Shown piece after piece: positions 11,428 to 22,447 of a stretch of DNA of 64,000 nt. Position numbers and translations under genes: made by a program. Positions within the stretch are counted from its first letter, which is position 1; each line of letters begins with the position of its first letter. The notes under the pieces were generated by a model. That model had not been told where the DNA came from. It worked only from the letters and a program-made list of their open reading frames with translations, and searched no databases. Source of the DNA: Leguminivora glycinivorella (taxonomy: Eukaryota; Arthropoda; Insecta; Lepidoptera; Tortricidae); contig NC_062975.1 of assembly GCF_023078275.1 (NCBI RefSeq), positions 16,219,141 through 16,283,140 of the forward strand, read 5' to 3'.

Positions 11428-11479
11428 TGGCACAATGGAATGGAATTGGCTGTGTGTATATGAATTAAATGGTTGGTAT

Positions 11480-11725
11480 TAAATAAATAAAAATTGTATA
11501 AAGGATATTATTACACAGATTGACTAAGCCGTCTAAGCCCCACGATAAGCTCAAGAAGCTGTTTTTGGTACTCAGACAACGATATATACCTATAAAAAAT
11601 GTGTAAGAAGTGAACAAATACGTGAGCTGAACACATACATAAGCGACCTCACTGGGATGAGAACCCTGGACCATCTGCTAAACAGACATTGGCATTATTC
11701 ACTAGGCCAAAGCGGTTGTCGAATG
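11480..11725 (-). mobile_element. tRNA-derived SINE, family I (copy 1)
   Basis: Minus-strand copy of the SINE at 48267. It shows the tail blocks TTACACAGATTGACTAAGC and GATAAGCTCAAGAAG, a degenerate B-box region (GATGAGAACCCTGGACC) and the head CACTAGGCCAAAGCGGTTG. Diverged and non-coding. Confidence 0.65.
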
Positions 11726-12397
11726 GTATTAGACAGTTGTCAATTATTTACCAGACACCGTGTCTTTCATTATTTCAATCTTTTATTCAACTTACCTTAT
11801 TGTTTGGGTCAAACCGTAGAAGCTAAATTTGACCTACTTCCCGGTGTACGATTGAGCTGAAATTTTGCACACATATATAAATCACATGACAATGCAATAT
11901 TATGGTATCATGGAGCTGATCTGATGATGCAGTAGAAAGGTCGTATCCCCATCGAGTAACCTTTTTTAGAAACGTCTCAGAGAGCAGTAGATGACTGTTG
12001 AAAGAAAGCGGCGATAAAAGCTTGTGCCAAAAATGATTTTTTTTCAAAAAAAACTTATTTTGAACCATTTTCCGGAGATAGCTCTTCAAATCTGCCTCAA
12101 GGCGTCGCAAACAAACTAAACTTTGGCTGCGACTTACCAGAAACGGCCAACAAGCAACTGCAGGCTTAGTTTTAGTTTAAATTAGGAATCGATATTTTTG
12201 GAACGGTAATAATCGTATCTAGGTAATATTAACGATATTGTATAGGACTAGACAGTACAGCAGTTTATTTTTATTCGTTTTGGTACGTTTCACGTGCATT
12301 TCACATGTCATTTATGATGCTTTAAACATTTCATCAAATTGAAATCATCAATCAATCATCAATTAAAATTAGCACAAGTTATTATTTAAACAAAAAC
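11726..12397. other. no gene seen
   Basis: The 95-codon minus-strand frame (11823-12110) has no recognisable motif or gene signals. Confidence 0.45.
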
Positions 12398-12472
12398 ATC
12401 ATCATCCTCCTTGCGTTATCCCAGAATTTGCCACGGCTCATGGGAGCCTGGGGTCCGCTTTGACAATACAAA
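12398..12472 (-). mobile_element. SINE family II tail fragment
   Basis: CCTTGCGTTATCCCAGAATT, TGCCACGGCTCATGGGAGCC and TGGGGTCCGCTTTGACAA match in reverse the tail seen at 48956-49145 and 57868-58090. Confidence 0.7.
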
Positions 12473-12885
12473 CACATGACAATATTTTTGTTTTAAAATC
12501 TTGGTCTGATCTTATTAGATCAATACTTTAAATCGAATAATAAATAAGTGTCACTTCTTAGTAGATAATCAATATAATCATCTCTATTTTGAAAATCCAA
12601 AATGTATTCTAAATTAATTTCTGAATATTAAAAATTTGTATGTCTTATACTTAATTATGTATTAGCACTATTATCATACAAATAAAATAGCTAGGAACCG
12701 AGCGCCGAGCTGCTCCGAACAATATTATTTCAGCATGTTTACTTTTGCGTGAATAAATTACACAGCCCCGGCAATTTTACAATCTCATTACTATGTACAA
12801 TATACACATACTTTACATACAGTACCGGCCAATAATAGTTCACATTTGTCATTATTTTTGTATAAATAAACATGTAATAGAGTTA
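12473..12885. other. no gene seen
   Basis: AT-rich; nothing recognised. Confidence 0.5.
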
Positions 12886-13002
12886 GGGCCACTTGCACCA
12901 ACGAAAATGGAGGGCTAACCCGAGGTATAACCCATCATTTTATATAGAATTTGACAGATGACAGCCCACTAACCCTGAGTTAAGTGATTGGTGAAAGTGG
13001 GC
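12886..13002. mobile_element. PIF/Harbinger-like MITE (copy 1)
   Basis: TIR GGGCCACTTGCACCAA, answered by TTGGTGAAAGTGGGCC. Other copies at 29727-29836 and 47797-47889 end at TTA, fitting the 3-bp TTA duplication of PIF/Harbinger elements. The interior contains AGCCCACTAACCCTGAGTTA, shared by the copies. Confidence 0.75.
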
Positions 13003-13074
13003 CTAACCATGTTCGTTTGTAGATTGCATATTTGACTAGAACATTTGTATCAATTCATTTGTAAACTACAATAT

Positions 13075-13200
13075 CAGCGCCTGGCATCCGTTGGTTCATT
13101 GGGTGGATGAAATTCAGACAACCTATGGATGGAAAGGGCATCTATGGATGAGACTAGCCCAGGACAGGGACAAGTAGCGTATATATATATATATATAGCG
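13075..13200 (+). pseudogene. RTE-type LINE ORF2 C-terminal fragment
   Basis: One frame reads HPLVHWVDEIQTTYGWKGHL, then WMRLAQDRDK. This matches the usual RWxDDI…WMRxAQDRxxW end of RTE-like ORF2 proteins, and it then runs into a stop and a (TA)n tract (13179-13209). Confidence 0.55.
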
Positions 13201-15099
13201 TATATATAGGCCTTAAAGATTTTTCGTCGCTAGCACAAAGACATAATACTCGTATATACTACCTAAAGTAAGTAATGGGGTGGAAATCACTTATAAATAA
13301 AATAAAAGTCTATGGAAAAACAATTAATGTGATATAATATTGGTCGGTATTGTAGAAAAACTGTACATAGGTACGTTGAACATGTTCAATTACCTGTAAA
13401 TTTAATGGTTGACCGGTACAATAAAGCGAGTTTGTTATAGCTAATTTATGTGTGGCTAATATTCTAATTTGAACGCACGTGCCGACAGGATTTTGTATAT
13501 ATAGGTCGTGTCATTCAAAATAACGTTTGCCTTGGTCCGTATTATCTTGTCCTTGAAGAATAGATTCGGTTAATTTGCGCATCAACGTATTTCAAGTGAC
13601 ATATTATTTAATTTACAAAAAAGTCATTAGAAAACATAAATAATTGCTACTTTATGCCAGCATCTTAGACATAAATATGAAATTTCCAATATAGTACCTA
13701 CCGTCAACATCTCCCGAGGATGCCCCGTAGAGAGGCGAATCAGGTGTTGAGTTTTTTATTTTGGGTGGTGCGTTCTTGTAACCTCCTGACGCCTGGCGTC
13801 CTTTACAAAGTACTAAATCGACCACACTATGAAGGCCGGCCATTTTTAAAACTCGTCTATAAGCAACGACCGAACAACTTATACGTAGCATCAATTCCTG
13901 AGTTTTTGAATTTTCCCGCTGAAACAATACTGGGAGCATATTTGAATCCATCCAATGAAATATAATCAAGAAGGTTTTATCATAACGCCGTAAAACCATA
14001 CTATTCCATTATAATTTTACATGACATTACTTGAAAGGTAAGTCGTAAACTGCGATGCATCGCAGTGCGGGGGCTGTTGACCTGGACCAGATCTAGGTCA
14101 GCTTTCATTGCTCCTTTAGGCTAATATATAATCCAGCTTTATTATCTAAAAAGTTAGCGTTTCTTCACATTTTTGTAAACTATACTGTGCTTATAGATTA
14201 ATAACGTTAATAAGTAAATAACTTGGACATTTTCGGGTAGTTCCAACTTTTGTCGTTTTTTTTTTAATAAAATGGCTTCAGTCCATTATTGGGACTATAT
14301 CGCCAGTGTCAAGGTGATATGAGCTAATATTAATAAGTGATTGTGGTACGGTAAGTACGACAGTGTATGGTGAGTTAGCACTTGTAAATTGATAGCTAGA
14401 TTTTACAAGAGCACGTGGAATACCGGCCGTTGACGACAAAAAAAGTGGCTAAACGCGTTTCGAGATTAATTCTTCATCAGCTTCTCACTACAACATTAGT
14501 TTACTGCATAAGAAGCTATCGATATTACACTTAATGAGCAACAAACAACAACACAACAGTAGACCGACACGAGACCGCTAAGATGGTGCTTGAACCGGAA
14601 GTCCTTTTGTCGGTTAACCAACCAAATACAAAAACCATCCGGATCTGTCACTGAGAGCAATCTGTCTTTAAACTTCTTATTTGGTCGTGTCGTGCTTTCA
14701 TTTACCCTCAATTGGCATAAAGAGCCTTTTAAAGGTAAATTTTGTTTAAGGTACAGCGGGACAAATCTCGACTGGGGGCAAATGTAACTGGTCCATTTTT
14801 TCCATGTTTTACAATGTTTGCATTATTAAATAGAGTGTCCACCGGTTATATATGGCAGGCGTGTTCAGTGGATACATGTAGAACTCAACATCATAGTATA
14901 ATCATGAAAAAAAATTATTAGTTACAATTGCCCCATTATAAGTCGAAATTTTCCCTGATGTACCTTGCACTTATTCTCATTTCGACACCCTTTTAGTCAT
15001 GGTAACCCTACTGGTTCAAGTTTCAAACAGTCGTCTCTCGGTTTCCCTCTATTTATGAATTATGAATAATGTTGTTCACATTTTGGTCTAATTTATTAA
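13201..15099. other. no gene seen
   Basis: Overlapping opposite frames at 13652-13999 and 13720-13965 (up to 115 codons) and at 14496-14787 show no family motif. A perfect 16-bp palindrome CTGCGATGCATCGCAG lies at 14050-14065. CGTCATTTACAGTGTCGTGC near 15130 recurs inverted near 63730. Confidence 0.4.
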
Positions 15100-15177
15100 A
15101 TATTTTTTTTAACTCCCGTGTTGTTATTCGTCATTTACAGTGTCGTGCATAGATCGTTAAAACCCTACATAAAAGAT

Positions 15178-15290
15178 GCCAGCCAGGGCCCGGCGCCCCG
15201 CGCACCCACGCATACGATATAGCTCTTAAAGCATTGTTAGGAAGCCTTTAAAGGATATAGCGTGGGTGCGCGGGGCGCCGGGGGCTGGCG
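15178..15290. repeat. very GC-rich inverted repeat
   Basis: Left arm GCCAGCC, AGGG, CCCGGCGCCCCGCGCACCCA, CGC; right arm GCG, TGGGTGCGCGGGGCGCCGGG, GGCTGGC. After the extra AGGG in the left arm the complement is exact for about 23 bp. The AT-rich loop contains inner complementary blocks (GATATAGC, CTTTAAAG). It stands out sharply from its AT-rich surroundings. Confidence 0.8.
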
Positions 15291-15424
15291 ACGGTGCGGA
15301 GAGTGCAAGGACAGGGTGAGGCAGGAACAGAGGGGAGGCGACGCGTCAAAATACAGGAAATAGTGCGAATTTCACGAAAGTTATTCTAGAAAACTATTAA
15401 AAAGTAAGTGCATGGTCGTAGAAA

Positions 15425-15572
15425 AAGTATTGTATGCAACGGTGTTTAACTGAGTCAAAAAATACTCGTGGCGTCTTTATTAACAATTTTTGGCTTGGCC
15501 TCAAATTGTTACTCACGCCACTCGTCTTTTTTGACCTCACTTAAACGCTAGTTGCATAAAATACTATAAGAG
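15425..15572. mobile_element. foldback element, arm recurs near window end
   Basis: Left arm TATGCAACGGTGTTTAACTG with AAAAAATACTCGTGGCGT is answered by ACGCCACTCGTCTTTTTTGA with TTAAACGCTAGTTGCATA. A single arm of the same family is at about 63650-63705. Confidence 0.65.
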
Positions 15573-16001
15573 CCAGCTTGTAAGCAGATGAATCTAAACT
15601 AAATGGATCTACATCCATTCAGTTTAGACGTGGGCAAAACAAAAGCTTAAACAGCAAAACCTTAATTTCTTAGTGTGAAATAACCGATACGACAGATGGT
15701 CAACAAAAAGTAATTCGTAGCTTATATTTGTAGGTTCATTTCTTGTCGTTTTTGCGGACGCAACCACACACGTCCCAGTTTGTTTCTGGTTTGTTACTTT
15801 TTGTAACTTTGAAACATATGGCGTGTTGTTAAAGGATATCAACATCACAGTGGTTTAACTGGAGGCAGTTTTTGATACTTGTTTGTATAGGAAATGTGTT
15901 TTTTAGGAAAAGTACCAATGAAAACGATTTACAGGGAGACGTGCAAATTTAGGTCACATTGAGCAACTTTTTCTATGGACCAACCCCCAAAGCGAGAAAC
16001 T
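15573..16001. other. no gene seen
   Basis: The 74-codon minus-strand frame here has no recognisable motif. Confidence 0.45.
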
Positions 16002-16286
16002 AAAGCCTCCGCCACACATAAAGCGTTTTGATAGCGTAGCGTTAGCGGAGCGCAATGATAGCGGTGCGTTCCGCTCGCAATCCGCGCGCATTCCGCTCGC
16101 AATCCGCGCTCGTTAGTTCCCGCCGGCGTCCGCTGGGCGCAGCGCCAGCGTTCGTCCGGCGCACCACTATCGTTGCGCTCCGCTGACGCTCCGCTACCGC
16201 TCCGCTGACGCTCCGCTACCGCTCCGCTGACGCTCCGCTACCGCTCCGCCTACGCTATCAAAACGCGCATGTGTGGCCGAGCTTTA
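16002..16286. mobile_element. GC-rich MITE with internal 22-bp tandem repeat
   Basis: Ends GCCACACATAAAGCGTTTTG and AAAACGCGCATGTGTGGC are inverted. Inside, CGCTCCGCTGA and CGCTCCGCTAC alternate (22-bp period) at about 16185-16250. The GC-rich body is built from GATAGCG/CGCTATC-like blocks. Confidence 0.75.
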
Positions 16287-16298
16287 AGTTCTATCCGA

Positions 16299-16608
16299 GC
16301 AATTCCCGTTAAGTTTGAACATTTGGATCACGTCTCCGATTTGGATAAAAATTGGTAGGCTGATAGAGTCCATGATGCTGAGCAAGATCCACTATGTTTC
16401 CCAAAATGTCCTAGGTTGATTGTATGAAACTTTCCTTTTTTGTTACCGAAAATGTAGGTATAGAAATCTGGTAACAAAAAAGGAAGGTTTCATGCAAACT
16501 ACATGGGACATTTTGGGAAACCTAGTGGATCTTGCTCAGCATCATGGACTACCAATTTTTATCAAAATCGGAGACGTGATCCAAATGTACAAACTTAACG
16601 GGAATTGC
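16299..16608. mobile_element. foldback element, arms about 130 bp
   Basis: GCAATTCCCGTTAAGTTTG at the left pairs with CAAACTTAACGGGAATTGC at the right. The arms continue imperfectly inward through ATGATGCTGAGCAAGATCCA and its complement to a small loop between TTTTTTGTTACC and GGTAACAAAAAA. The open frames across it are not genes. Confidence 0.8.
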
Positions 16609-17195
16609 ACATCTATCAGTTTTAGCAACTCGACTCGCAAATGCGACGACTCTTGATCTCATTCTATGATCACGTTGATTGGTGTAGAGAGACACTTGTT
16701 TGCGTCATCCAATATTTCCCGAGTTATGGGCTTGGAGTCTGGGGTCAACCTTGGCATTCAACCCCGATAATTGGCGTTGTTTTTCGACAAGTACTTCCTT
16801 TTGACCAACCAGGCCAAATGGTAAACTAGATTTTAAATATTAAGATTACCCTGTTTCCAAACGACGTTTTCCTTCACCGAAACGCTTAATTAAGGTCTTA
16901 TAAAACGGAGAATTATCACAAATTAAATGCTATAGGTACCTAACAAAGAGATATAAAATTAGTATCTTTCTCGGGAACGGCACATCACTAGGCTGGACAA
17001 AGGCTAGTAATTATTTAGCTTATTAGTCGAGCTAATACAGCCGTCGGCTGCAGAAGTTTTATATCAATAGCTAACTGGAAAAGCGCGAGCTTCAGGCTCA
17101 GGGAATCCACTCATTATACGGAAACTACGCTGTAGGGCCAGTAGTCTGATGATACCTACGAACTATACAACCTTCTTGAAAAACGAATGTTAAAA
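16609..17195. other. no gene seen
   Basis: Nothing recognised. Confidence 0.5.
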
Positions 17196-17566
17196 TAGTT
17201 ATTTGTTATACAAGGGTGCAAAGTTGTATTTTAACGCCGAGTGTGGAATCGAAAAACGAGCAAGTGAAAGGATTCAAGCGAGTGGTTGGAGAATAGAATC
17301 CTGAACTTACGAGTTTTGTAACACCGAGAAGTAAAATACATTTGCACCCGTGTGTAACACAAAACTTTTCCCCTCACTATAGCGAGGAAACTACAACGCA
17401 AAAAATGCGTTTATCATTGCTTCCAGTTACTTACTTACTTTTATCAATTTTAAAGCAGTTAATTTGACTTTATCCTTTACTTTACCCACTAGTGGATAAA
17501 ATGCGTTTTTACCCGCTGGTATTAAAGGACAAAACACGTGTTTCCGAGCTAGAGAGGGAAAAAAAC
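17196..17566 (+). mobile_element. MITE-like element, family G (copy 1)
   Basis: Starts TATTTGTTATACAAGGGTGC, contains GAAACTACAACGCAAAAAAT and ends near AAAGGACAAAACACGTGTTT. Full copy at 54358-54790, minus copy at 28232-28576, partial copy at 32430-32640. Compared with the full copy it lacks part of an internal hairpin near the AAGGATTC block. Confidence 0.75.
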
Positions 17567-17648
17567 ATAATCCTATATTAAAGGTGAATTTCTGTTACCA
17601 ACTCCAGTTGTAGGTAGCAGGGGTGGAGCAGTAAGACCATCAGTGTTC

Positions 17649-17794
17649 GTAGCCGAATCCACAAACGCTCACGATAATTATCTCTTTCGTAGCTATCTAT
17701 CTCTATCGCTCTTGCGTATTGGCGCGACAGAGTCAGATTACATTTCTGAGGCGTTTCGGTGGCGTTTAGCGTCGCAGAAATGCCATTCGGCTAC
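17649..17794. mobile_element. MITE, family E (copy 2)
   Basis: TIRs GTAGCCGAAT and …GCCATTCGGCTAC. The interior CTATCTCTATCGCTCTTGCG is shared with the copy at 9538. Confidence 0.8.
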
Positions 17795-18342
17795 GGGGCC
17801 AGGCGACGCATGTTTATTTGCCCTCCTATGTCATATAAATATTTTAGGGTTTTCTAAGGTCTGTGTAAGCCGCATAATATCTAAATAATTACACAATGAA
17901 ATGATTGCACTTTATGGACGAACACGTGATACGCGGTGATAGGATTGGTCACAGAGCTGCATAAGGTTTATATACAAGAGTTATCAAGACCATATAGGAA
18001 AAACGCGATGAAAGTATTTTAAGAAAATTATTTTTATAGGTTGCGTACTTTCATTGGACATTACAATAGAATACAATTTATTGACAGACTTTCTATAATT
18101 TACTTTTACCTCTTTAAACATTGTTCCATAAGTACAAAGATCTACTTATACCTGATCTGAAGGTCAAGTTAAGCTGGTCTAAGGCTTTCTCGACCCTCAC
18201 TCGTTGTGTAACCGCAATACATAACCCGATGCTTGTTTAATCAAAACCTACGCGCATCAATTAATAAGCTATATTGCATCCATTCCAGGCTTTTATTTAT
18301 TGTTTTATCGAATAAGGACCCATTTACACGGTTTGTGAGTTT
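17795..18342. other. no gene seen
   Basis: Nothing recognised. Confidence 0.5.
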
Positions 18343-18600
18343 AACCACTCCTTTTCTTCCGTTGGTGTCGTGAAAGTTGACTCTGAGATTTGGGTTCAAA
18401 TGTGATGTGGACGATGGGCTGCGATATCAGAAATCCTGTTTCATTCAACCTGTTAATAACCTGTAAATTGGTACGAGGCACTGCAATTTGTGCAGTTTCG
18501 TGTTCTCTGCTTTCACCTTTTGGGAACACTGGCTTGAATTTATGTGCGTATGTAGGTATGAGAACTAGCTCTTTAACTCGCATGAGGTGCATTATAAAAT
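18343..18600 (-). mobile_element. dispersed repeat, family F (copy 2)
   Basis: On the minus strand, GTTCCCAAAAGGTGAAAGCA, GAACACGAAACTGCACAAAT and the later CACATTTGAACCC and ACGACACCAACGGAAGAAAA follow the order seen at 37250-37500. The 83-codon frame is repeat sequence. Confidence 0.55.
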
Positions 18601-18707
18601 AGAAGCGCCGTCTGAATCAGCCTTCAAAAATTGAATTATTTATTTGGTTGAAATCTCTCTCTCTCCTTGCGAGTACGTCTAGTAGATGGTTCGATTTTAT
18701 TATTTAA

Positions 18708-18770
18708 TTTGGTAGCTCAGTTGGCTAAGAAAAATCGGCTGGGTTTGCCAAAAGTTTGAAACTTACTCGC
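18708..18770 (+). mobile_element. tRNA-like SINE head, degenerate
   Basis: TGGTAGCTCAGTTGGCTAAG is a good tRNA A box. About 35 bases on, AAGTTTGAAACTT resembles a decayed B box (GGTTCGAATCC). No cloverleaf can be closed, so this is a SINE or tRNA-pseudogene remnant rather than a tRNA. Confidence 0.45.
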
Positions 18771-19974
18771 AGTAAAACAACAAAAACATCCCTTATTTGA
18801 CATACAATAGGCAAATACCTAGACCAGGCGAGCAGTAAGCAATACATTTCAATATCATAACGTCAAATAAAATAAGGCCCCAGGGCACGGAACTAAATAC
18901 GTCTAGAACCCTCTTGGGCGTGAGGCTTAGCGCTAAGATGTACCGAAGTCTAAGCCTGCCTGACAGGGGATGTAAATATTGGATATCTGACTAAGGAATT
19001 TGTAGCGCAAGTTTGGCTTAGACTATGAGTCCGAGGTATTAAGATATTAACAGATATAGAAAATAAAATAATGACAAGCAAAAACGTTACGTTACGTTTC
19101 AGCGTAATGTGAAAAGCCTAAAAATATACCAAAAAAATTACAATGACTTTAAAACCAAATGAAAGTAAAGAAGGTATAGAGAGAGAAGGTAAGAAGCTTG
19201 CTAGGAATTACTGTGATTACTTCCTCAGAACACTTATTTAGGATCTAATTTGACTGACCAGGGAAAGCGATTTTTGGAATTCAACCGCTCGATTTAATTT
19301 GTTCTGTTTCGCAGTACCTTCACGACTAGGAATTTAAATAAGATTTTAGTGATAGAATTAAAAACGATAAGGTTCTTAATTTCTGTCACCAATAGATTCT
19401 TAATGTCTGTTGCTCGTTCTTCAAAATTGGCATTGCCGTTTCGGTTTATGGCAATCATGGCAATCTAGCGTTCGGGATTCTCCCCCCCGTTATATCCAAC
19501 CACAGATATTACCCATAAAAACCCACAATCTCGTTCAAATTGCACGCACAGGCGTAAATTTCCCCTCTGCAATATATTGCCAACTTAACGTGGCCAACTT
19601 GATTTTTTAAGGCCACTCCGCCTGTCTCCAGGCAGTCACGTCTCGGTTTTACAGCCGTCTCAGCTGGCAGGTTGGCAGCATTGGCCAATTGGAAAAAAAC
19701 ACTCCATTTAATATTTCATCCGGGTAGACTGTTTGAAAACTTTTCGGTTCGCTGACGTTTTCGTGTTTGTTTATGTAGAATGGGGTTAAAATGAATGGAT
19801 ACTTGACGTTATTGTGTGTCCGTCGACTTTTATTATGCTTGTTTAACAGTATTATATCTTGACAAATAATTACGGAAGTTAAATTATGTTCTCCAAATCT
19901 CTTGTTTGCACTAAATACTAACATCTAGTTTGAATGCGTTAATGTTACTGGACGATATTCGAAAAACTGCGCGC
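18771..19974. other. no gene seen
   Basis: The 91-codon minus-strand frame (19649-19924) and the smaller plus frame at 19410 show no recognisable motif. Confidence 0.4.
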
Positions 19975-20075
19975 CTTGATGAGACTAGCCCAGGACCGAG
20001 AAGAGTGGCGTGCACGGAGGCCTATGCTTAGTAGTGGGCGATTGACGGCTGAAATGATGATCATGATGAATGTTA
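19975..20075 (+). pseudogene. RTE-type LINE ORF2 C-terminal fragment
   Basis: One frame reads RLAQDREEWRARRPMLSSGR, then LTAEMMIMM. The AQDREEWRAR block followed by a run of ATG-type codons is the usual end of RTE-like ORF2, and the ATGATG run is the 3' tail. Confidence 0.65.
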
Positions 20076-20109
20076 CTACAGAAAAGTCGCAGTACCTACT
20101 TATGTCATA

Positions 20110-20267
20110 AGCAACACTGCCGGCGTATTGTTTCCAATTTTATTACTTATCCATGTGAATAAGACCTCATTCACTCTCACGCTGACATACATTTGCCAAA
20201 GCGTGACGGATACTTTATCCACATAGATAAGTGATCAAATTGGAGACACAAACGCCGATAGGACAGC
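20110..20267. mobile_element. MITE, family H (copy 1)
   Basis: GCAACACTGCCGGCGTATTG at one end and AACGCCGATAGGACAGCG at the other are partly inverted. CACTCTCACGCTGACATAC and CTTTATCCACATA inside are shared with 42298-42448. Confidence 0.7.
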
Positions 20268-20520
20268 GTATTTTAAGGCGCAGACGCGCAACTCGCGCTT
20301 TGTATAAGTTTGATCGCGAGTTTGCGAAGTTCGACGGCGCACTTTAGCGTTGACTCGGAACTTCATCTTTTAAAAGTATTTATTGTTATCGGGTTGTGAA
20401 AGTCCACACATCCTGAAAATGTGCTTGAATCTGGAGTTGATTCCTTGAGATTATCTGTCTTCTTGACACCTGTTTTTAAAAACGTTAAAGTCAGATATGC
20501 CAACCGACGACCTCGACGTA

Positions 20521-20656
20521 CAGTCAACCAATTGGAACCCTAGGCCACTTTACAACCACGTCAAAATGACAAACAGTAAGAGATTTCTTACATTCTGATT
20601 TATAACGTCACCATGACATAGTTCTACAGTGGCCTAGGGTTCCAATTGGTTGACTG
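20521..20656. mobile_element. mariner-type MITE with TA duplication (copy 1)
   Basis: A perfect 29-bp inverted end starts CAGTCAACCAATTGGAACCC and continues TAGGCCACT; TA lies directly outside both ends (20519-20520, 20657-20658). The second copy is at 59401-59526. No transposase; likely mobilised by a Tc1/mariner relative. Confidence 0.85.
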
Positions 20657-20669
20657 TACGACACGATAA

Positions 20670-20790
20670 TTTTGCAGCGAATGGCAGGAGCGGGCATCAA
20701 CCCGTGAGGAGCGGAGAAAGGAAGGGAAGACCTTTGCCCAGTAGACACAATTTTGTTTAGGCTATAATATTTAAATAATTTAGTCAAGAA
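20670..20790 (+). pseudogene. LINE 3' end fragment
   Basis: CAGCGAATGGCAGGAGCGGG, GGAAGACCTTTGCCCAGTAG and TAGGCTATAATATTT follow the order of a common lepidopteran RTE-type 3' end (…ACCTTTGCCCAGCAGTGGGA … TAGGCTAATAAT). The coding frame is broken by stops. Confidence 0.5.
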
Positions 20791-20926
20791 ATTAGATTCT
20801 GCCGTTTCTTTTTAAATAATAGAGACCGGAATATAGATTATGATGTATTCTGTCTTTTGTCTTTATCGATCTCCCGATGTAGGTAACAGAGAAGCTAACT
20901 TTGAGTACGTCACGGTCATCACCGTC

Positions 20927-21431
20927 CAGTGCTCGGACAAGTCATCGTAAAACAATCGCAAGACTGCAATAGAGTCGCATTATGTACAATATTATTTAAT
21001 TATATTTTTGAAATAATTTATTAATTTGAAATAACCATAATTACGCAAATAATTGTATTAATTTGAATTGTCACCACACATAATTAAGCAAATAATTGTA
21101 TTAATTTAAATTGTCACCACAAAACTAGGTACTTATTTCAAGCATGCCACTTTGACAAATCCATGACAGATATGCGACTAAAAAGGTCAAATGTTAAGTT
21201 ATAAAATAAAACTATGGAAACAGATTTCCCATCGGACATCCCGACGTTTTGAACACTTTACAGCATTCGTGGTCAACGATGAGTAACTATCGCGGTAACC
21301 GAAGACAATATTATGTCAAATTATAAATTACGATAGTATCAGCTTTACATAATAATAATCTTAAGTCGCGACTCTATAATAGTCTTGTCCCATGTCCATA
21401 TCTGTTTCTGCGATGACTTGTCCGAGCACTG
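20927..21431. mobile_element. 505-bp element with inverted ends
   Basis: CAGTGCTCGGACAAGTCATC at 20927 is exactly complementary to the right end at 21431; the match continues more weakly (CAAGACT, ATAGAGTCGC). Inside, AATAATTGTATTAATTTGAA and its near-copy are tandem with a 43-bp period (21048 and 21091). GTAACTATCGCGGTAACCGA near 21283 also occurs near 32966. Confidence 0.7.
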
Positions 21432-21443
21432 CACCGATAGCAT

Positions 21444-21533
21444 GGTCGCGCGATAAACGATAAAACATTAGGCCGTCCCTATCGCACTTACAAAATACGG
21501 CCTGTATCATTTATCGCGCGGCCATGATTGCCT
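21444..21533. mobile_element. palindromic MITE, family B (copy 2)
   Basis: ATGGTCGCGCGATAAACGAT on the left and TTTATCGCGCGGCCATGATT on the right; internal GGCCGTCCCTATCGCACTTA as at 5096. It begins only about a dozen bases after the previous element. Confidence 0.75.
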
Positions 21534-22179
21534 GCCTCTGGTCATCACGGTCTATATCCCGTTCAATATAAGTCTAAATGAAGATAACCGTGACCCATTC
21601 AAAACTCTTTTTGAAGTAATAAAAGTAACCATTATTTTTCAATGTTTGTTTCAATTAGAATCCGGCCATAAATGTATTATCTATTATGCACCGCGGCAAA
21701 CCGCAAATCGCTGCGCGTGAAAGCTGAATGCTTGTGCCAAAAAACCAAACGTGCGGTTTTTTAGAATTTCCCACGGAATCACCTGCCTTTTCATTTTCCG
21801 CGAGTTGCAAATGAAATGCAATTTTTAAAACGAGTTTTTAAAATGTTTTAATTTAGTAGTGACTGTAGTGTATGCTAAGCTTAAATAGCATACCTACTGA
21901 ACACTATCTCGTGTGTCTATTGCATTAGCGGCAAAGCCGTGGAAAGTATCTGTCACTTACGCTCTGTCTATGGGATGACGGCCGTGGGCTGGACGACGGA
22001 GAACGGAGTGAGGATACATGGTATGCGAGGGCATTGCCGAGCCAGTGTGGATTGTAGGAGTAAATTAAATAACTAGTGATTAAGCAATCACTACAAGTGG
22101 CGACGAGAAAAAGGTAAGTGTTTTGCCAACGGCCACTTTTCATCATCGCACCGCTCGCCATCGACAGGGCGCTCATCCA
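21534..22179. other. no gene seen
   Basis: Nothing recognised; the 85-codon minus-strand frame at 21925-22182 has no supported product. Confidence 0.45.
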
Positions 22180-22447
22180 CACACCTCACAACCTAAATGA
22201 TCGCGTACCGTACGGTTTCAGAGGAATTTCCTCCCACGAACGCTCCGGCTGTGGAATGAGCTCCCTGTCGAGGTATTTCCGATGAACTACAGTATGGGGT
22301 CCTTCAAAAAAGGAGTGTACAAGTTTCTAATGGATCGGCAACGCGCACGTGACACCCCTTGAGTTGCGGACGTCCATAGGTTGCGGTGACTGCTTTCCAC
22401 CAGGCGGGCCGTATACCTGTTTGCCGCCGACGTGGTATAAAAAAAAA
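22180..22447 (+). pseudogene. CR1/jockey-like LINE 3' end
   Basis: An uninterrupted C-terminal frame reads RTVRFQRNFLPRTLRLWNEL, then PVEVFPMNYSMGSFKKGVYK and FLMDRQRARDTP, with a stop at 22360-22362. This RLWNELP…FK…Y end is characteristic of LINE ORF2 C-termini in Lepidoptera. The 3' UTR (CACCAGGCGGGCCGTATACC … GGTATAAAAAAAAA) ends in an A run near 22447. The element is 5'-truncated, as LINE copies usually are. Because this last part is unbroken it may be fairly young. Confidence 0.8.

Noticed and set aside
13652..13999. 115-codon minus-strand frame with an 81-codon frame opposite
   Set aside because: No recognisable domain, and both strands are open in the same place; unsupported.
18708..18770. 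Possible tRNA gene
   Set aside because: The A box is good but the B box is degenerate and no cloverleaf closes; treated as a SINE remnant.
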